Positions 17,057 through 25,211 of a DNA stretch of 64,000 nucleotides are shown in pieces. The stretch's first letter is position 1; each line of letters begins with the position of its first letter. Source of the stretch: an uncultured Oscillibacter sp. (GTDB taxonomy: Bacteria; Bacillota; Clostridia; Oscillospirales; Oscillospiraceae); assembly GCA_910585165.1 (NCBI GenBank), contig CAJUBX010000003.1, positions 1 to 64,000 of the forward strand. The letters are read 5' to 3'. The notes under the pieces are model-generated. The model was given only the letters and a program-made list of their open reading frames with translations, had not been told where the DNA came from and searched no databases. Made by a program: the position numbers and the translations under genes.

Positions 17057-18278
17057 ATCCCCTCTTCCGAAAGCTTCCCCCGTCCTCCGGCTCCTCCGGC
17101 GTCCGCCCGCCAAAGCCGATGGCCCCGCCGCCGTACCGCCGCCGGATGCCGTCCACGGCGGCCTCCAGCCGCTCCTGCCGCTCCCGGTTCTCCCCGGCAG
17201 CGAACAGGTCCCCCTGCTCATAGGTTTCGTCCTCCGGCGTCAGGTGGATGGCCGTCACCGTCAGGGCCCGGACGGGGCTGGGGGGCTTCCACAGCTCCCC
17301 GGCCAGTTCCAGGGCGGCGGCGGAAATGTCCCGGATCAGGCGGGTGGGAGCCGGGAGCTGCCGCTGGCGGGAGCGGTCGTGAAAGGCCGGGTCCCGGACC
17401 GTCACATGAACGCCCCCGGCGTAAAGCCCCGCCCGGCGCAGGCGGCTGGCCACGCTGTCCGCCAGAAGGCCGATCCCCGCCGCCACCTGTGCCTGGGCGG
17501 TGAGGTTCTTGGGGAAGGTGGCGCCGTTTCCCACGGACTTTACCTGCTCCGGCTCATGGCGGGAGCGGACCGGCTCCCGGTCCAGGCCGCCCGCATAGTC
17601 GTGGAGCTGGCCCCCCAGCTTTCCCATCAGCTCCTCCAGCATCTCCCGGGGGCAGGCCGCCAGCTCGCCGATGGTCCGAACGCCATACTGCCCCAGCAGC
17701 TTCCGCGCCGCGCCCCCCACGTAGAGCATGTCCCCCGCCGGAAGGGGCCAGACAATCTCCCGCCAGTTCTCCCGGGAAATCACGGTGGTGGCGTCGGGTT
17801 TTTTGTAGTCGCTGCCCAGCTTTGCGAACACCTTGTTAAAAGAGACCCCCACGGAGAGGGTCAGCCCCAGCTCCTTCCGCACCCTCTGCCGGAGAGCATC
17901 CGCCAGGGCCCTGCCGTCCATTTTGAACAGGTGGAGGGTATGCGTCACGTCCAGCCAGCTCTCGTCAATGCCGAAGGGCTCCACCAGATCGGTGTACTCG
18001 TCGTAAATGGCGTTGACCCGCCGGGAGTACTCCCGGTAGAGGCGGTGGTGGGGCGGCAGGAGCACCAGCTCCGGGCACTTTTTCCGCGCCTGCCAGATGG
18101 TCTCCGCCGTCTGCACGCCGAAGCGCTTGGCGGGCTCGTTCTTCGCCAGAATAATGCCGTGGCGGGAGGCCGGGTCCCCGCAGACGGCCACGGGGAATCT
18201 TTTCAATTCCGGGCGGCTTAAAAGCTCCACCGAGGCGTAGAAGCTGTTCAGGTCGCAGTGAAGAATCACGCGGTCCAT
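17055..18278 (-). CDS. dinB: DNA polymerase IV, Y family
   Basis: A 407-residue translesion polymerase. The first motif ILHCDLNSFYASVE supplies a catalytic Asp, FGIDESWLDVT the second acidic pair (consensus IDE), and GVSFNKVFAKLGSDYKKP the typical palm/thumb junction; a little-finger domain follows to about residue 345. The C-terminal tail carries QGDLF (QxxLF type), a likely sliding-clamp binding motif. It inserts nucleotides opposite damaged bases with low fidelity. The ATG at 18278 follows GAGGAGGG with a six-base gap. No LexA box was recognised in the short upstream stretch. Confidence 0.93.
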   Translation of the reverse strand: MDRVILHCDLNSFYASVELLSRPELKRFPVAVCGDPASRHGIILAKNEPAKRFGVQTAETIWQARKKCPELVLLPPHHRLYREYSRRVNAIYDEYTDLVEPFGIDESWLDVTHTLHLFKMDGRALADALRQRVRKELGLTLSVGVSFNKVFAKLGSDYKKPDATTVISRENWREIVWPLPAGDMLYVGGAARKLLGQYGVRTIGELAACPREMLEELMGKLGGQLHDYAGGLDREPVRSRHEPEQVKSVGNGATFPKNLTAQAQVAAGIGLLADSVASRLRRAGLYAGGVHVTVRDPAFHDRSRQRQLPAPTRLIRDISAAALELAGELWKPPSPVRALTVTAIHLTPEDETYEQGDLFAAGENRERQERLEAAVDGIRRRYGGGAIGFGGRTPEEPEDGGSFRKRG

Positions 18279-18308
18279 AAAGGGCCCTCCTCTCCTTATG
18301 ACATGCCT

Positions 18309-18337
18309 ATAATAGCACATGCGTTCGGCTTTGAAAA
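18309..18337 (-). promoter_or_regulatory. Weak promoter of dinB
   Basis: Minus strand: TTTTCA, a 17-base spacer, and TATTAT preceded by TGC. The -35 box is poor; the extended -10 is good. Confidence 0.4.
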
Positions 18338-18398
18338 GACGGAATTTGGGCCGCCCGGACCGGAGGAGGGTTTCCAGCGGTTTTTTTAAAATTGGGGG

Positions 18399-18427
18399 TT
18401 GCATTTTCCGCTCTGCTGTCGTATACT
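18399..18427 (+). promoter_or_regulatory. Promoter of the FMN riboswitch-ribU transcript
   Basis: TTGCAT, a 17-base spacer and TATACT at 18422-18427. Confidence 0.65.
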
Positions 18428-18454
18428 ATCCCCAGGAAACACAACTGAATACTT

Positions 18455-18588
18455 TGTCTTCAGGGCGGGGCGCAATTCCCCACTGGCGGTACAGTCCGCG
18501 ACCGGAGGCCGTTTTTCCAAAGCACGGCCCCCGCTGACCCGGTGGAACTCCGGGACCAACAGTCACAGTCTGGATGGAAGAAGATGAG
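18455..18588 (+). ncRNA. FMN riboswitch (RFN element)
   Basis: The conserved RFN blocks are present in order: TCTTCAGGGCGGGG, AATTCCCCACTGGCGGTA, GTCCGCGACC, GGTGGAACTCCGG, then ACAGTCACAGTCTGGATGGA ending in AGAAGATGAG. It binds flavin mononucleotide and should lower ribU expression when FMN is plentiful. Confidence 0.95.
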
Positions 18589-18602
18589 TGCGGCATACGT
18601 CC

Positions 18603-18625
18603 GCGCGTATTTTACGCGCTTTTTT
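18603..18625 (+). terminator. Expression-platform terminator of the FMN riboswitch
   Basis: A 7-base-pair GCGCGTA/TACGCGC stem and six T bases just after the aptamer and before ribU, pointing to transcriptional attenuation. Confidence 0.8.
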
Positions 18626-18694
18626 GCTGCTTGTTCACCTTGGAGAAGTCAAAGCGTCCAGGGTGTTTTCAAGTACGTAAAGGAGTGTTTTCTT

Positions 18695-19408
18695 ATGTCC
18701 AACTACGAGCCCAACACCGCCGCCGTTCAGGCGAACCGCCTGTCCCGCCCCCGGGTCACTGTCAAGACCGTCACGTCCCTTGCCATGCTGGTGGCCCTGA
18801 CGTACCTTGCCATGCTGCTGAGCAACCTGCTGCCCAAGGTTTCCGGTTTCCTGCAAATGGAGATCAAGGGCACCGTCATCGCCATTGGCGGCTTTTTGTT
18901 CGGTCCTCTCTCCGCCGCCGTCATCTCCATCATCGTGGCGGTCATCGAGATGTTCACCGTCAGCGACACGGGCCCCATCGGCTGCATCATGAACCTGCTG
19001 GCCGCCTGCGCCTTTGCCTGCCCCGCCGCCTTCATCTATCAGAAAATGCGCACCCGGAAGGGCGCGGTCATCGGTCTCACCGTGGGCGTCATTGCCCTGA
19101 CAATCACCATGCTCCTTTGGAACTACCTGATCACCCCCATCTACATGGGCATGGACCGCGAGAAGGTGGTCGTTCCCATGCTGGCCACGGTCTTCCTCCC
19201 CTTCAACCTGGTGAAGGGCGGGCTGAACATGGCCCTGACCCTGATCCTCTACAAGCCCGTGGTCACCGCCCTGCGGAAGGCCCGGCTGGTCCCCGAGCGG
19301 GAAAATACCCAGGGCGGGGACCGCTTCGACGCGGGCTTCCTGCTGTTCTCCTTCGCCCTGCTCGCCACCTTTGTCCTGCTGGTGCTGGTGCTGGCGGGGA
19401 AAATCTGA
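18695..19408 (+). CDS. ribU: Riboflavin ECF-transporter substrate-binding subunit
   Basis: A 237-residue protein with six membrane helices, the S component that captures riboflavin and works with the shared EcfA/A'/T energy module (not in this window). Typical RibU features are an N-terminal ALTYLAMLL segment, FLQMEIKGTVIAIGGFLFGP and a YLITPIYMG loop. The FMN riboswitch directly upstream confirms the substrate. The ATG at 18695 follows AAAGGAG; about 35 residues precede the first helix. The gene ends on the first base of a 163-bp inverted-repeat element. Confidence 0.92.
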   Translation: MSNYEPNTAAVQANRLSRPRVTVKTVTSLAMLVALTYLAMLLSNLLPKVSGFLQMEIKGTVIAIGGFLFGPLSAAVISIIVAVIEMFTVSDTGPIGCIMNLLAACAFACPAAFIYQKMRTRKGAVIGLTVGVIALTITMLLWNYLITPIYMGMDREKVVVPMLATVFLPFNLVKGGLNMALTLILYKPVVTALRKARLVPERENTQGGDRFDAGFLLFSFALLATFVLLVLVLAGKI

Positions 19409-19570
19409 GAAGCTGTATTCATAGGCGTTGAACACTGTCTTGGCGGTCTTTTTTCCGCCATACGGTGTCAATTTCCCTTGAAATCCGTCAGGATTCCTGC
19501 GGAAAATTTCCTTGTCTGGCGAAAAAAATCTTCGCCAATCCAGCATCCCCCGCCTATGAATACAGCTTCT
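19408..19570. repeat. MITE-like element with 20-bp perfect terminal inverted repeats
   Basis: The ends 19408-19427 and 19551-19570 are perfect 20-base reverse complements (AGAAGCTGTATTCATAGGCG). The 123 bases between contain two further hairpins, TGGCGG/CCGCCA at 19441-19460 and TGGCGA/TCGCCA at 19517-19537, and no protein-coding frame. The first base is the last base of the ribU stop codon. It could be a miniature transposable element or a folded transcript end. Confidence 0.7.
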
Positions 19571-19598
19571 GAGACCCGGAGCCGCGCGGTTTTTTAAA

Positions 19599-19636
19599 CC
19601 CCGGGGCGGAGCCTGGCGGCTCCGCCCCGGGGATTT
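19599..19636 (+). terminator. Terminator downstream of ribU
   Basis: A 15-base-pair GC-rich stem (19599-19613 with 19618-19632), TGGC loop, then ATTTT. Confidence 0.7.
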
Positions 19637-19699
19637 TCCGGTCCCCCGGAGAGAAATTGAAAATATTTCCAAAATCTGCGCAACTGTGGCAATCGCAAC

Positions 19700-19728
19700 T
19701 TGCGCTTTTTGGAAAACTTTGCTAACAT
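19700..19728 (+). promoter_or_regulatory. Promoter of the DtxR-family regulator
   Basis: TTGCGC, a 17-base spacer and TAACAT preceded by TGC. Confidence 0.55.
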
Positions 19729-19760
19729 GGTAGAATTAAGCAGAAGGGAGGCGCATCGTC

Positions 19761-20132
19761 TTGGTCATACACGAATCTGCGGAGGATTACCTGGAGTCCA
19801 TCTTAATCATTCAAGAGCAGTCCGGCCAGGTCCGGTCCATCGACGTTGTAAACAAGCTCGGTTACTCCAAGCCCAGCGTCAGCATCGCCATGAAGAAGCT
19901 GCGGGAGAGCGGCTATATTACCATGGCCGGGGATGGAAACATCACCCTGACCGACAGCGGCATGGAGATCGCCAGCCGCATCTACCACCGCCACAGAACC
20001 ATCACCCGGCTTTTTGAGCTGATGGGCGTCTCCCCGGAACAGGCCGCCGCCGACGCCTGCAAGGTGGAGCACGACCTCAGCGAGGAGACCTTCGGACGGA
20101 TCTGCGCCTATGTGGAGGACCTCCCTTTGTAA
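19761..20132 (+). CDS. DtxR/MntR-family metal-dependent regulator, short form
   Basis: A 123-residue protein with an N-terminal winged helix (ESAEDYLESILIIQEQ, DVVNKLGYSKPSVSIAMKKL) and a metal-binding dimerisation part (HRTITRLFELMGV, ACKVEHDLSEETFGRI). His and Glu residues of the latter match the primary metal site of MntR/IdeR. It lacks the SH3 domain of long DtxR proteins, as is common in Clostridia. It probably represses manganese or iron uptake genes located elsewhere. The start is a TTG at 19761, with GGGAGG nine bases upstream; no in-frame ATG fits. Confidence 0.88.
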   Translation: MVIHESAEDYLESILIIQEQSGQVRSIDVVNKLGYSKPSVSIAMKKLRESGYITMAGDGNITLTDSGMEIASRIYHRHRTITRLFELMGVSPEQAAADACKVEHDLSEETFGRICAYVEDLPL

Positions 20133-20134
20133 CG

Positions 20135-20154
20135 GCGTCCGCCATGGCGGACGC
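20135..20154 (+). terminator. Hairpin after the DtxR-family gene
   Basis: A 9-base-pair perfect stem GCGTCCGCC/GGCGGACGC two bases after the stop codon; only a short T tail, so termination is probable but not certain. Confidence 0.5.
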
Positions 20155-20222
20155 TTCCCGGCAGGGAGGAATATTCCGGCGTTTTATCTAAAAAGAGGCA
20201 GGGAAGTTTTCTGTTCGGGGGC

Positions 20223-20251
20223 TTGCATTTTTGCGGTCTTTCCGGTACAAT
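20223..20251 (+). promoter_or_regulatory. Promoter of the ssnA leader transcript
   Basis: TTGCAT, a 17-base spacer and TACAAT at 20246-20251, about 157 bases before the start codon, leaving a long structured leader. Confidence 0.65.
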
Positions 20252-20260
20252 AAAAATAAT

Positions 20261-20375
20261 CAGCAAGGATAGATGGCTGCAACGGAGTGCCGCGCGCACG
20301 GGCCCGCACCTATCTCTCCGTGCGGGCCGATAGGTGTTTCAAATCCGGGTGGATTTGGGGCGCCTTTCTTTTTTA
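20261..20375 (+). ncRNA. Candidate riboswitch/attenuator leader of ssnA (class not recognised)
   Basis: The leader can form two exclusive folds. One is a terminator: 20332-20346 pairs with 20351-20365 (15 pairs, several G-U) followed by TTCTTTTTT. The other is an antiterminator: CACCTATC at 20307-20314 pairs with GATAGGTG at 20329-20336, which would remove the 5' arm of the terminator. The same CTATC also sits next to a 9-base-pair stem GGCCCGCAC/GTGCGGGCC (20301-20309 with 20320-20328) and can pair with an earlier GATAG at 20268-20272. The design is that of a ligand-responsive attenuator; no known aptamer consensus was recognised. Confidence 0.6.
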
Positions 20376-20407
20376 TCCAAATTCCAATTTTAAGGAGGAG
20401 TTTCATT

Positions 20408-21751
20408 ATGATCCTACTGGCAAACGGCAAGCTCATCACCCGGGACCCTGGCGGCGCGGGCTATCTGCCCGACGGCGGCGTGGTTACAGACGGGGGAAAG
20501 ATCGTGGAGGTGGGCGAAACCGCCGCCCTGAAGGCGAAATACCCCCAGGCGGAGTTTGTGGATGCAAAGGGCGGGGTCATCATGCCCGGCCTCATCAACG
20601 CCCACACCCACATTTACTCCGCCCTGGCCCGGGGCCTCAGCATCCGCGGCTACGCCCCCACCAACTTTTACGAGGTGCTGGACGGCCAGTGGTGGTACAT
20701 TGATCGCCATCTGGACCTGGCGGCCACCCGAGCCAGCGCCCAGGCCCTGGTCATCGACTCCATCAAGCAGGGCGTCACCACCATCTTCGACCACCACGCC
20801 TCCTTCTGCGAGATTCCCGGCTCCCTGATGGAAATTGCCAAGGTCACCGAGGAGATGGGTCTGCGGGCCTGCCTGTGCTACGAGGTCAGCGACCGGGACG
20901 GGGAGGAAAAGGCCCTCCAGTCCGTCCAGGAGAACAAGGACTTCATCGGCTACTGCGAGTCCCATCCCTCCGATATGCTGAAAGCCATGTTCGGCGGCCA
21001 CGCCCTGTTTACCATCTCCGACAGGACCTTCGACCGGATGAACGCCGCCAACGCCGGGCGGGTGGGCTACCATATCCATGTCTCCGAGGGCATGAACGAC
21101 GTGTATGACTCTCTCCAGAACTACGGCCGCCGCCCGGTGCAGCGTTTGCAGGACCACGGCATCCTTGGGCCCAAGACCATCCTGGGCCACTGCATCCACG
21201 TGAACACCGCCGAGATGGACATCATCAAGGAGACGGACACCATGTGCGTCAACAACCCCGAGAGCAACATGGGCAACGCCGTGGGCTGCTCTCCGGTGCT
21301 TCAGCTTTATAAGAAGGGCATTCTGGTGGGCTTGGGCACCGACGCCTACACCAACGACATGCTGGAAAGCCTCAAAGCGGCTCTAGCCATCCAGCGGCAC
21401 AACGCCTGCCTCCCCGGCGTAGGCTGGTGCGAGGTGACGGACATGCTCTTCAAGAACAACGCCAAAATGGCGGTCCGGGCCGGGTTCCCGGAGATGGGCG
21501 TGCTGAAGGCCGGGGCGGCGGCAGACGTGATCGTCATGGACTACAAGCCCTTCACTCCCTTCTCCGACGCGAATATCGACGGGCACATGCTCTTCGGCAT
21601 GACGGGCCGCCAATGCCAGACCACCATGATTGCGGGCAAGATCCTGATGAAGGACCGGGTTCTTACGGAAATCGACGAGGAGGCCGTCAACGCCAAAATC
21701 CTGGAGGTCTCCCGAAAGCTGTGGGGAAGCCTGAACCACTGCGAGTATTAA
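20408..21751 (+). CDS. ssnA: Putative aminohydrolase SsnA
   Basis: A 447-residue amidohydrolase-superfamily enzyme related to guanine deaminase and chlorohydrolases. Metal ligands are visible: HTH in LINAHTHIYSAL near residue 70, a histidine in YHIHVSEG, a histidine in LGHCIHV and an Asp in GLGTDAYTND. SsnA is encoded next to YgfK in gene sets for anaerobic purine and uric-acid breakdown, where it is thought to deaminate or open a purine-derived ring. The ATG at 20408 follows AAGGAGGAG. Expression is probably set by the structured leader. A 163-bp inverted-repeat element begins on the last base of its stop codon. Confidence 0.9.
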   Translation: MILLANGKLITRDPGGAGYLPDGGVVTDGGKIVEVGETAALKAKYPQAEFVDAKGGVIMPGLINAHTHIYSALARGLSIRGYAPTNFYEVLDGQWWYIDRHLDLAATRASAQALVIDSIKQGVTTIFDHHASFCEIPGSLMEIAKVTEEMGLRACLCYEVSDRDGEEKALQSVQENKDFIGYCESHPSDMLKAMFGGHALFTISDRTFDRMNAANAGRVGYHIHVSEGMNDVYDSLQNYGRRPVQRLQDHGILGPKTILGHCIHVNTAEMDIIKETDTMCVNNPESNMGNAVGCSPVLQLYKKGILVGLGTDAYTNDMLESLKAALAIQRHNACLPGVGWCEVTDMLFKNNAKMAVRAGFPEMGVLKAGAAADVIVMDYKPFTPFSDANIDGHMLFGMTGRQCQTTMIAGKILMKDRVLTEIDEEAVNAKILEVSRKLWGSLNHCEY

Positions 21752-21913
21752 GAACCTATCCCAAAATTATGCGCACACAGCTTGCTTGCATATTTTACGC
21801 CATACTTCGTTGGTTTTCGTTGCCGGGTGACAGCCCGGTAAGCGGAAAACCGCCTCGTCTGACCCAAAATCTGACGGCGCAATCTGCGCACGCCTAATTT
21901 CGGGATAGGCTCT
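21751..21913. repeat. Second MITE-like element, 23-bp imperfect terminal inverted repeats
   Basis: Ends 21751-21773 and 21891-21913 match as reverse complements at 20 of 23 positions (AGAACCTATCCC... against AGAGCCTATCCC...). Length is 163 bases, identical to the element after ribU, and it too starts on the last base of a stop codon (ssnA). The interior holds small hairpins (CCGGG/CCCGG near 21823-21838; GCGG/CCGC near 21842-21853) and no reading frame. It separates ssnA from ygfK. Confidence 0.65.
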
Positions 21914-22061
21914 AAAGAGGAGACTTCGTCCCCCCCCCTTTAAAGCCCCCTTCCAGCCTGCGGACTGGATCCGCCGCCTCAGGCGGCTGGAGTATTGGAA
22001 TTTTTGTGACGCGCATGTCGCCGCAAAAATAATTTTAAAGAATATGCGGAGGTATTGAAAT

Positions 22062-25013
22062 ATGTCCGAACTCATGACCCCCATCCCCTTCCGGGAACTG
22101 ATGACCTGGGTAAGCGCCGAATACCAAAACGAGGGAACCGTCTTCGGCGTTCACAAGCCCTACCGGGCGGGGGTAAAAACCCTGCCGATCTTCGGCGAGA
22201 AGATTGAGACCCCCTTTGGCCCCGCCGCCGGGCCCAACACCCAGCTGGCCCAGAACATCATCGCCTCCTACTTCGCCGGAGCCCGGTTCTTCGAGCTGAA
22301 AACCGTCCAGAAGATGGACGGCGCGGACCTGGCCGCCTGCATCAGCCGCCCCTGCATTCTGGCGGAGGACGAGTGCTACAACTGCGAGTGGTCCACGGAG
22401 CTGTACGTCCAGCAGGCCTTTGAGGAGTACGTGAAGGCCTGGTGCGTCTGCAAAATCATGGCGAAGGTTTACGGCCTGGGCGACCCCGGCGCCTTTGTCT
22501 TCAACATGTCCGTGGGTTATGACCTGGCGGGCATCCAGGGCCCCAAGATAGACAAATTCCTCACGGAGATGGTGGACGCTTCCAAGACCCCCATTTTCCA
22601 GGAGTGCATCCGGGTGCTCAAGGAGTTCTTCCCCGCCGAGGCCGCCTTTATCGACGGCATTTCCCCCCGTGTTTCCGGCAGCGTGACCCTCTCCACCCTC
22701 CACGGCTGCCCGCCGGATGAGATCGAGCGGATCGCCGGCTACCTGATTGAGAAAAAGCGCCTCCATACCTTCGTCAAGTGCAACCCCACCATCCTGGGCT
22801 ACGAAACCGCCCGCTCCATCCTGGACGGCATGGGCTACGACTACATCGCCTTTGACGACCACCACTTCAAGGAGGACCTCCAGTACGCCGACGCCGTTCC
22901 CATGTTCCGCCGCCTCCAGGCCCTGGCGGACAAGTGCGGCGTGGAGTTCGGGCTGAAGCTCTCCAACACCTTCCCCGTGGATGTGAAGGCCGGGGAGCTC
23001 CCCAGTGGGGAGATGTACATGGCGGGCAAGTCCCTGTTCCCCCTGACCACCGCCATGGCGGCCCGGATTTCCCGGGAGTTCGGCGGGAAAATGCGCATCA
23101 GCTACGCCGGAGGCGCGGACGCGCTGAACATCGATAAGCTGTTCTCCCTTGGCATCTGGCCCATCACCATGGCGACCACCGAGCTCAAGCCCGGCGGCTA
23201 CCAGCGCTTCGTCCAGATTGGCGACAAGCTGGACGCCCTGGCGTTCAAGCCCTTCACCGGCGTGGACGTGGAGGGAATCGAGGCCCTGGCCCTGGCGGCC
23301 CGGTCCGACAAGTACCATGTCAAGGCCGTGAAGCCCCTGCCCCGGCGGAAGCTCTATGAGAAGGTTCCCCTGCTGGACTGCTTCACCGCCCCCTGCAAGG
23401 GCGGCTGTCCCATCGGCCAGGACATCCCGGAGTATATCGAGCTGTGCCGGAAGGGGGAGTACGCCCCCGCCCTGCGGCTCATCTGCGAGAAGAACCCCCT
23501 GCCCTTCATCACGGGCACCATCTGCGCTCACCGCTGCCAGACCAAGTGCACCCGGAACTTCTATGAGGACTCCGTCCAGATTCGGGCCACCAAGCTGGTG
23601 GCGGCGGAGCGGGGCTATGACGAGTACTTGTCCAAGATCAAGGCCCCCGCTCCCGACCAGAGCGGGAAAAAGGCTGCCGTCATCGGCGGCGGCCCCACCG
23701 GCATGGCGGCGGCCTACTTCCTGGGCCGGGCGGGCATCCCCGTCACCGTTTTTGAAAAAGCCGATAAACTGGGCGGCATCGTCCGCCAGGTTATCCCCGG
23801 CTTCCGCATCTCCGACGAGGCTATCGACAAGGACGCGGCCCTTATCGCCGGCATGGGCGCGGAAATCAAGCTGAACACCCCCGCGCCGTCAGTTGCCGAG
23901 CTGAAGGCCCAGGGGTACACCCACATTTTCTTTGCCGTGGGCGCGTGGAAGGCCGGACGGCTGGACATCCCCGGCAGCGTGGCCCCCGTCATCGGCTGGC
24001 TGAAAGACATGAAGGCCGGGAAGGACGTGTCCCTGGGCCATGTGGCGGTCGTGGGCGGCGGCAACACCGCCATGGACGCCGCCCGGGCGGCCCTCCGAGC
24101 GGGGGCGAAGTCCTCCACCCTGGTGTACCGCCGCACCAGGAAGTATATGCCCGCCGATGCGGAGGAGCTGGAGCTGGCTATCGCCGACGGCGTAAACTTC
24201 CTGGAGCTGGCGGCTCCCGTGGAGCAGAGGGATGGAAAGCTCCGCTGCGAGAAGATGCGCCTGGGCGAGCCCGACGAAAAGGGCCGCCGGAAGCCGGAGC
24301 CCACCGGGGAGTTTGTGGAAATCGACTGCGACACCGTGGTCTCCGCCGTGGGCGAGAAGGTGGAAAGCGAGATCTTCACCGCCAACGGCATCCAGGTGGA
24401 CGCCAAGGGCCTGCCGGATTTCCGTACCAATGTGGAGGGCGTTTTCGTGGGCGGCGACGCCATGCGGGGCCCCGCCACGGTGGTGGAGGGTATCGCCGAC
24501 GCCCAGTGGTTCGCCAACGCCGTTATCGGGGACGTTCACAAGTTTGAGATTCCCGCCAAGGCCAAGGCAAGCCGGGCGGAGGCCATCGCCAAGAAGGGCA
24601 TTCTCTGCGAGTCCGCCAAGTGCGAGGGCGAGCGGTGCCTTGCCTGCAATGTGGTGTGCCAGGCCTGTGCCGACGTGTGCCCCAACCGGGCCAACGTGGT
24701 GGTGGAACTGCCCGGCGGGCGGCATGAGATTCTCCACGTGGACCGGATGTGCAACGAGTGCGGCAACTGCGCCGTTTTCTGCCCCTACGACTCCGCCCCC
24801 TACCGGGATAAATTCACCCTGTTCAAAACCCGGGAGGGCTTTGACGAGAGCGTGAACAACCAGGGCTTTCTGCCCCTGGGCGGAAGCCGCGTCCTGGTCC
24901 GGCTGGATGGGAAGGTCTTCGAGGCAGACCTGAACAATGAAAATGAACTGCCCGCGGATATCGAGGTATTCATCCTCACGGTGCTGAGCAGGTACGCCTA
25001 TCTTCTGGGCTGA
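22062..25013 (+). CDS. ygfK: YgfK: iron-sulfur flavoprotein of the selenate-reductase/purine-catabolism type
   Basis: A 983-residue protein. Residues 1-430 form a DHOD-like TIM barrel (ETPFGPAAGPNTQ, FKPFTGVDVEG). Then come glutamate-synthase-small-subunit-like parts: cysteines in CKGGCPIG and CAHRCQTKC, an FAD site GGGPTGMAAAYFLG and an NAD(P)H site GGGNTAMDAAR. The C terminus has two 4Fe-4S clusters (CLACNVVCQACADVCP and CNECGNCAVFCPYDS). This order matches YgfK, first tied to selenate reduction and now placed in conserved clusters for anaerobic purine degradation in gut bacteria. It probably moves electrons from NAD(P)H to a purine intermediate. GGAGGT precedes the ATG. No xdh or hydantoinase partner genes are in the window. 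Confidence 0.92.
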   Translation: MSELMTPIPFRELMTWVSAEYQNEGTVFGVHKPYRAGVKTLPIFGEKIETPFGPAAGPNTQLAQNIIASYFAGARFFELKTVQKMDGADLAACISRPCILAEDECYNCEWSTELYVQQAFEEYVKAWCVCKIMAKVYGLGDPGAFVFNMSVGYDLAGIQGPKIDKFLTEMVDASKTPIFQECIRVLKEFFPAEAAFIDGISPRVSGSVTLSTLHGCPPDEIERIAGYLIEKKRLHTFVKCNPTILGYETARSILDGMGYDYIAFDDHHFKEDLQYADAVPMFRRLQALADKCGVEFGLKLSNTFPVDVKAGELPSGEMYMAGKSLFPLTTAMAARISREFGGKMRISYAGGADALNIDKLFSLGIWPITMATTELKPGGYQRFVQIGDKLDALAFKPFTGVDVEGIEALALAARSDKYHVKAVKPLPRRKLYEKVPLLDCFTAPCKGGCPIGQDIPEYIELCRKGEYAPALRLICEKNPLPFITGTICAHRCQTKCTRNFYEDSVQIRATKLVAAERGYDEYLSKIKAPAPDQSGKKAAVIGGGPTGMAAAYFLGRAGIPVTVFEKADKLGGIVRQVIPGFRISDEAIDKDAALIAGMGAEIKLNTPAPSVAELKAQGYTHIFFAVGAWKAGRLDIPGSVAPVIGWLKDMKAGKDVSLGHVAVVGGGNTAMDAARAALRAGAKSSTLVYRRTRKYMPADAEELELAIADGVNFLELAAPVEQRDGKLRCEKMRLGEPDEKGRRKPEPTGEFVEIDCDTVVSAVGEKVESEIFTANGIQVDAKGLPDFRTNVEGVFVGGDAMRGPATVVEGIADAQWFANAVIGDVHKFEIPAKAKASRAEAIAKKGILCESAKCEGERCLACNVVCQACADVCPNRANVVVELPGGRHEILHVDRMCNECGNCAVFCPYDSAPYRDKFTLFKTREGFDESVNNQGFLPLGGSRVLVRLDGKVFEADLNNENELPADIEVFILTVLSRYAYLLG

Positions 25014-25026
25014 GCCCCCAAGTCTA

Positions 25027-25061
25027 CAGGGAGGCCGGGAAATCCCGGCCTCCCTGTTTTT
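25027..25061 (+). terminator. Terminator after ygfK
   Basis: A perfect 14-base inverted repeat (25027-25040 with 25043-25056) followed by TTTTT. Confidence 0.85.
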
Positions 25062-25158
25062 GCCCCTCTGTGCCCCTGTGATGCCGCCTTCCTGACCGCC
25101 GGGCCAAACTCCCTGCGGACTTTTGGAAATATGACTGGAATTTACAGCCCGCCCATGG

Positions 25159-25164
25159 TATACT
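25159..25164 (+). promoter_or_regulatory. Probable -10 element of the uppP-ftsK operon
   Basis: TATACT preceded by TGG (extended -10), 48 bases before the uppP start; no good -35 box was found at 17 bases. Confidence 0.45.
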
Positions 25165-25211
25165 ATGTCCTGCACAAATAAAATCCAGCGCAAGTTAGGA
25201 GCGTGAGTTTT

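Noticed and set aside
20261..20375. A standard purine, THF, TPP or SAM riboswitch before ssnA
   Set aside because: None of the conserved core blocks of these classes could be matched; the leader was kept as an unclassified candidate.
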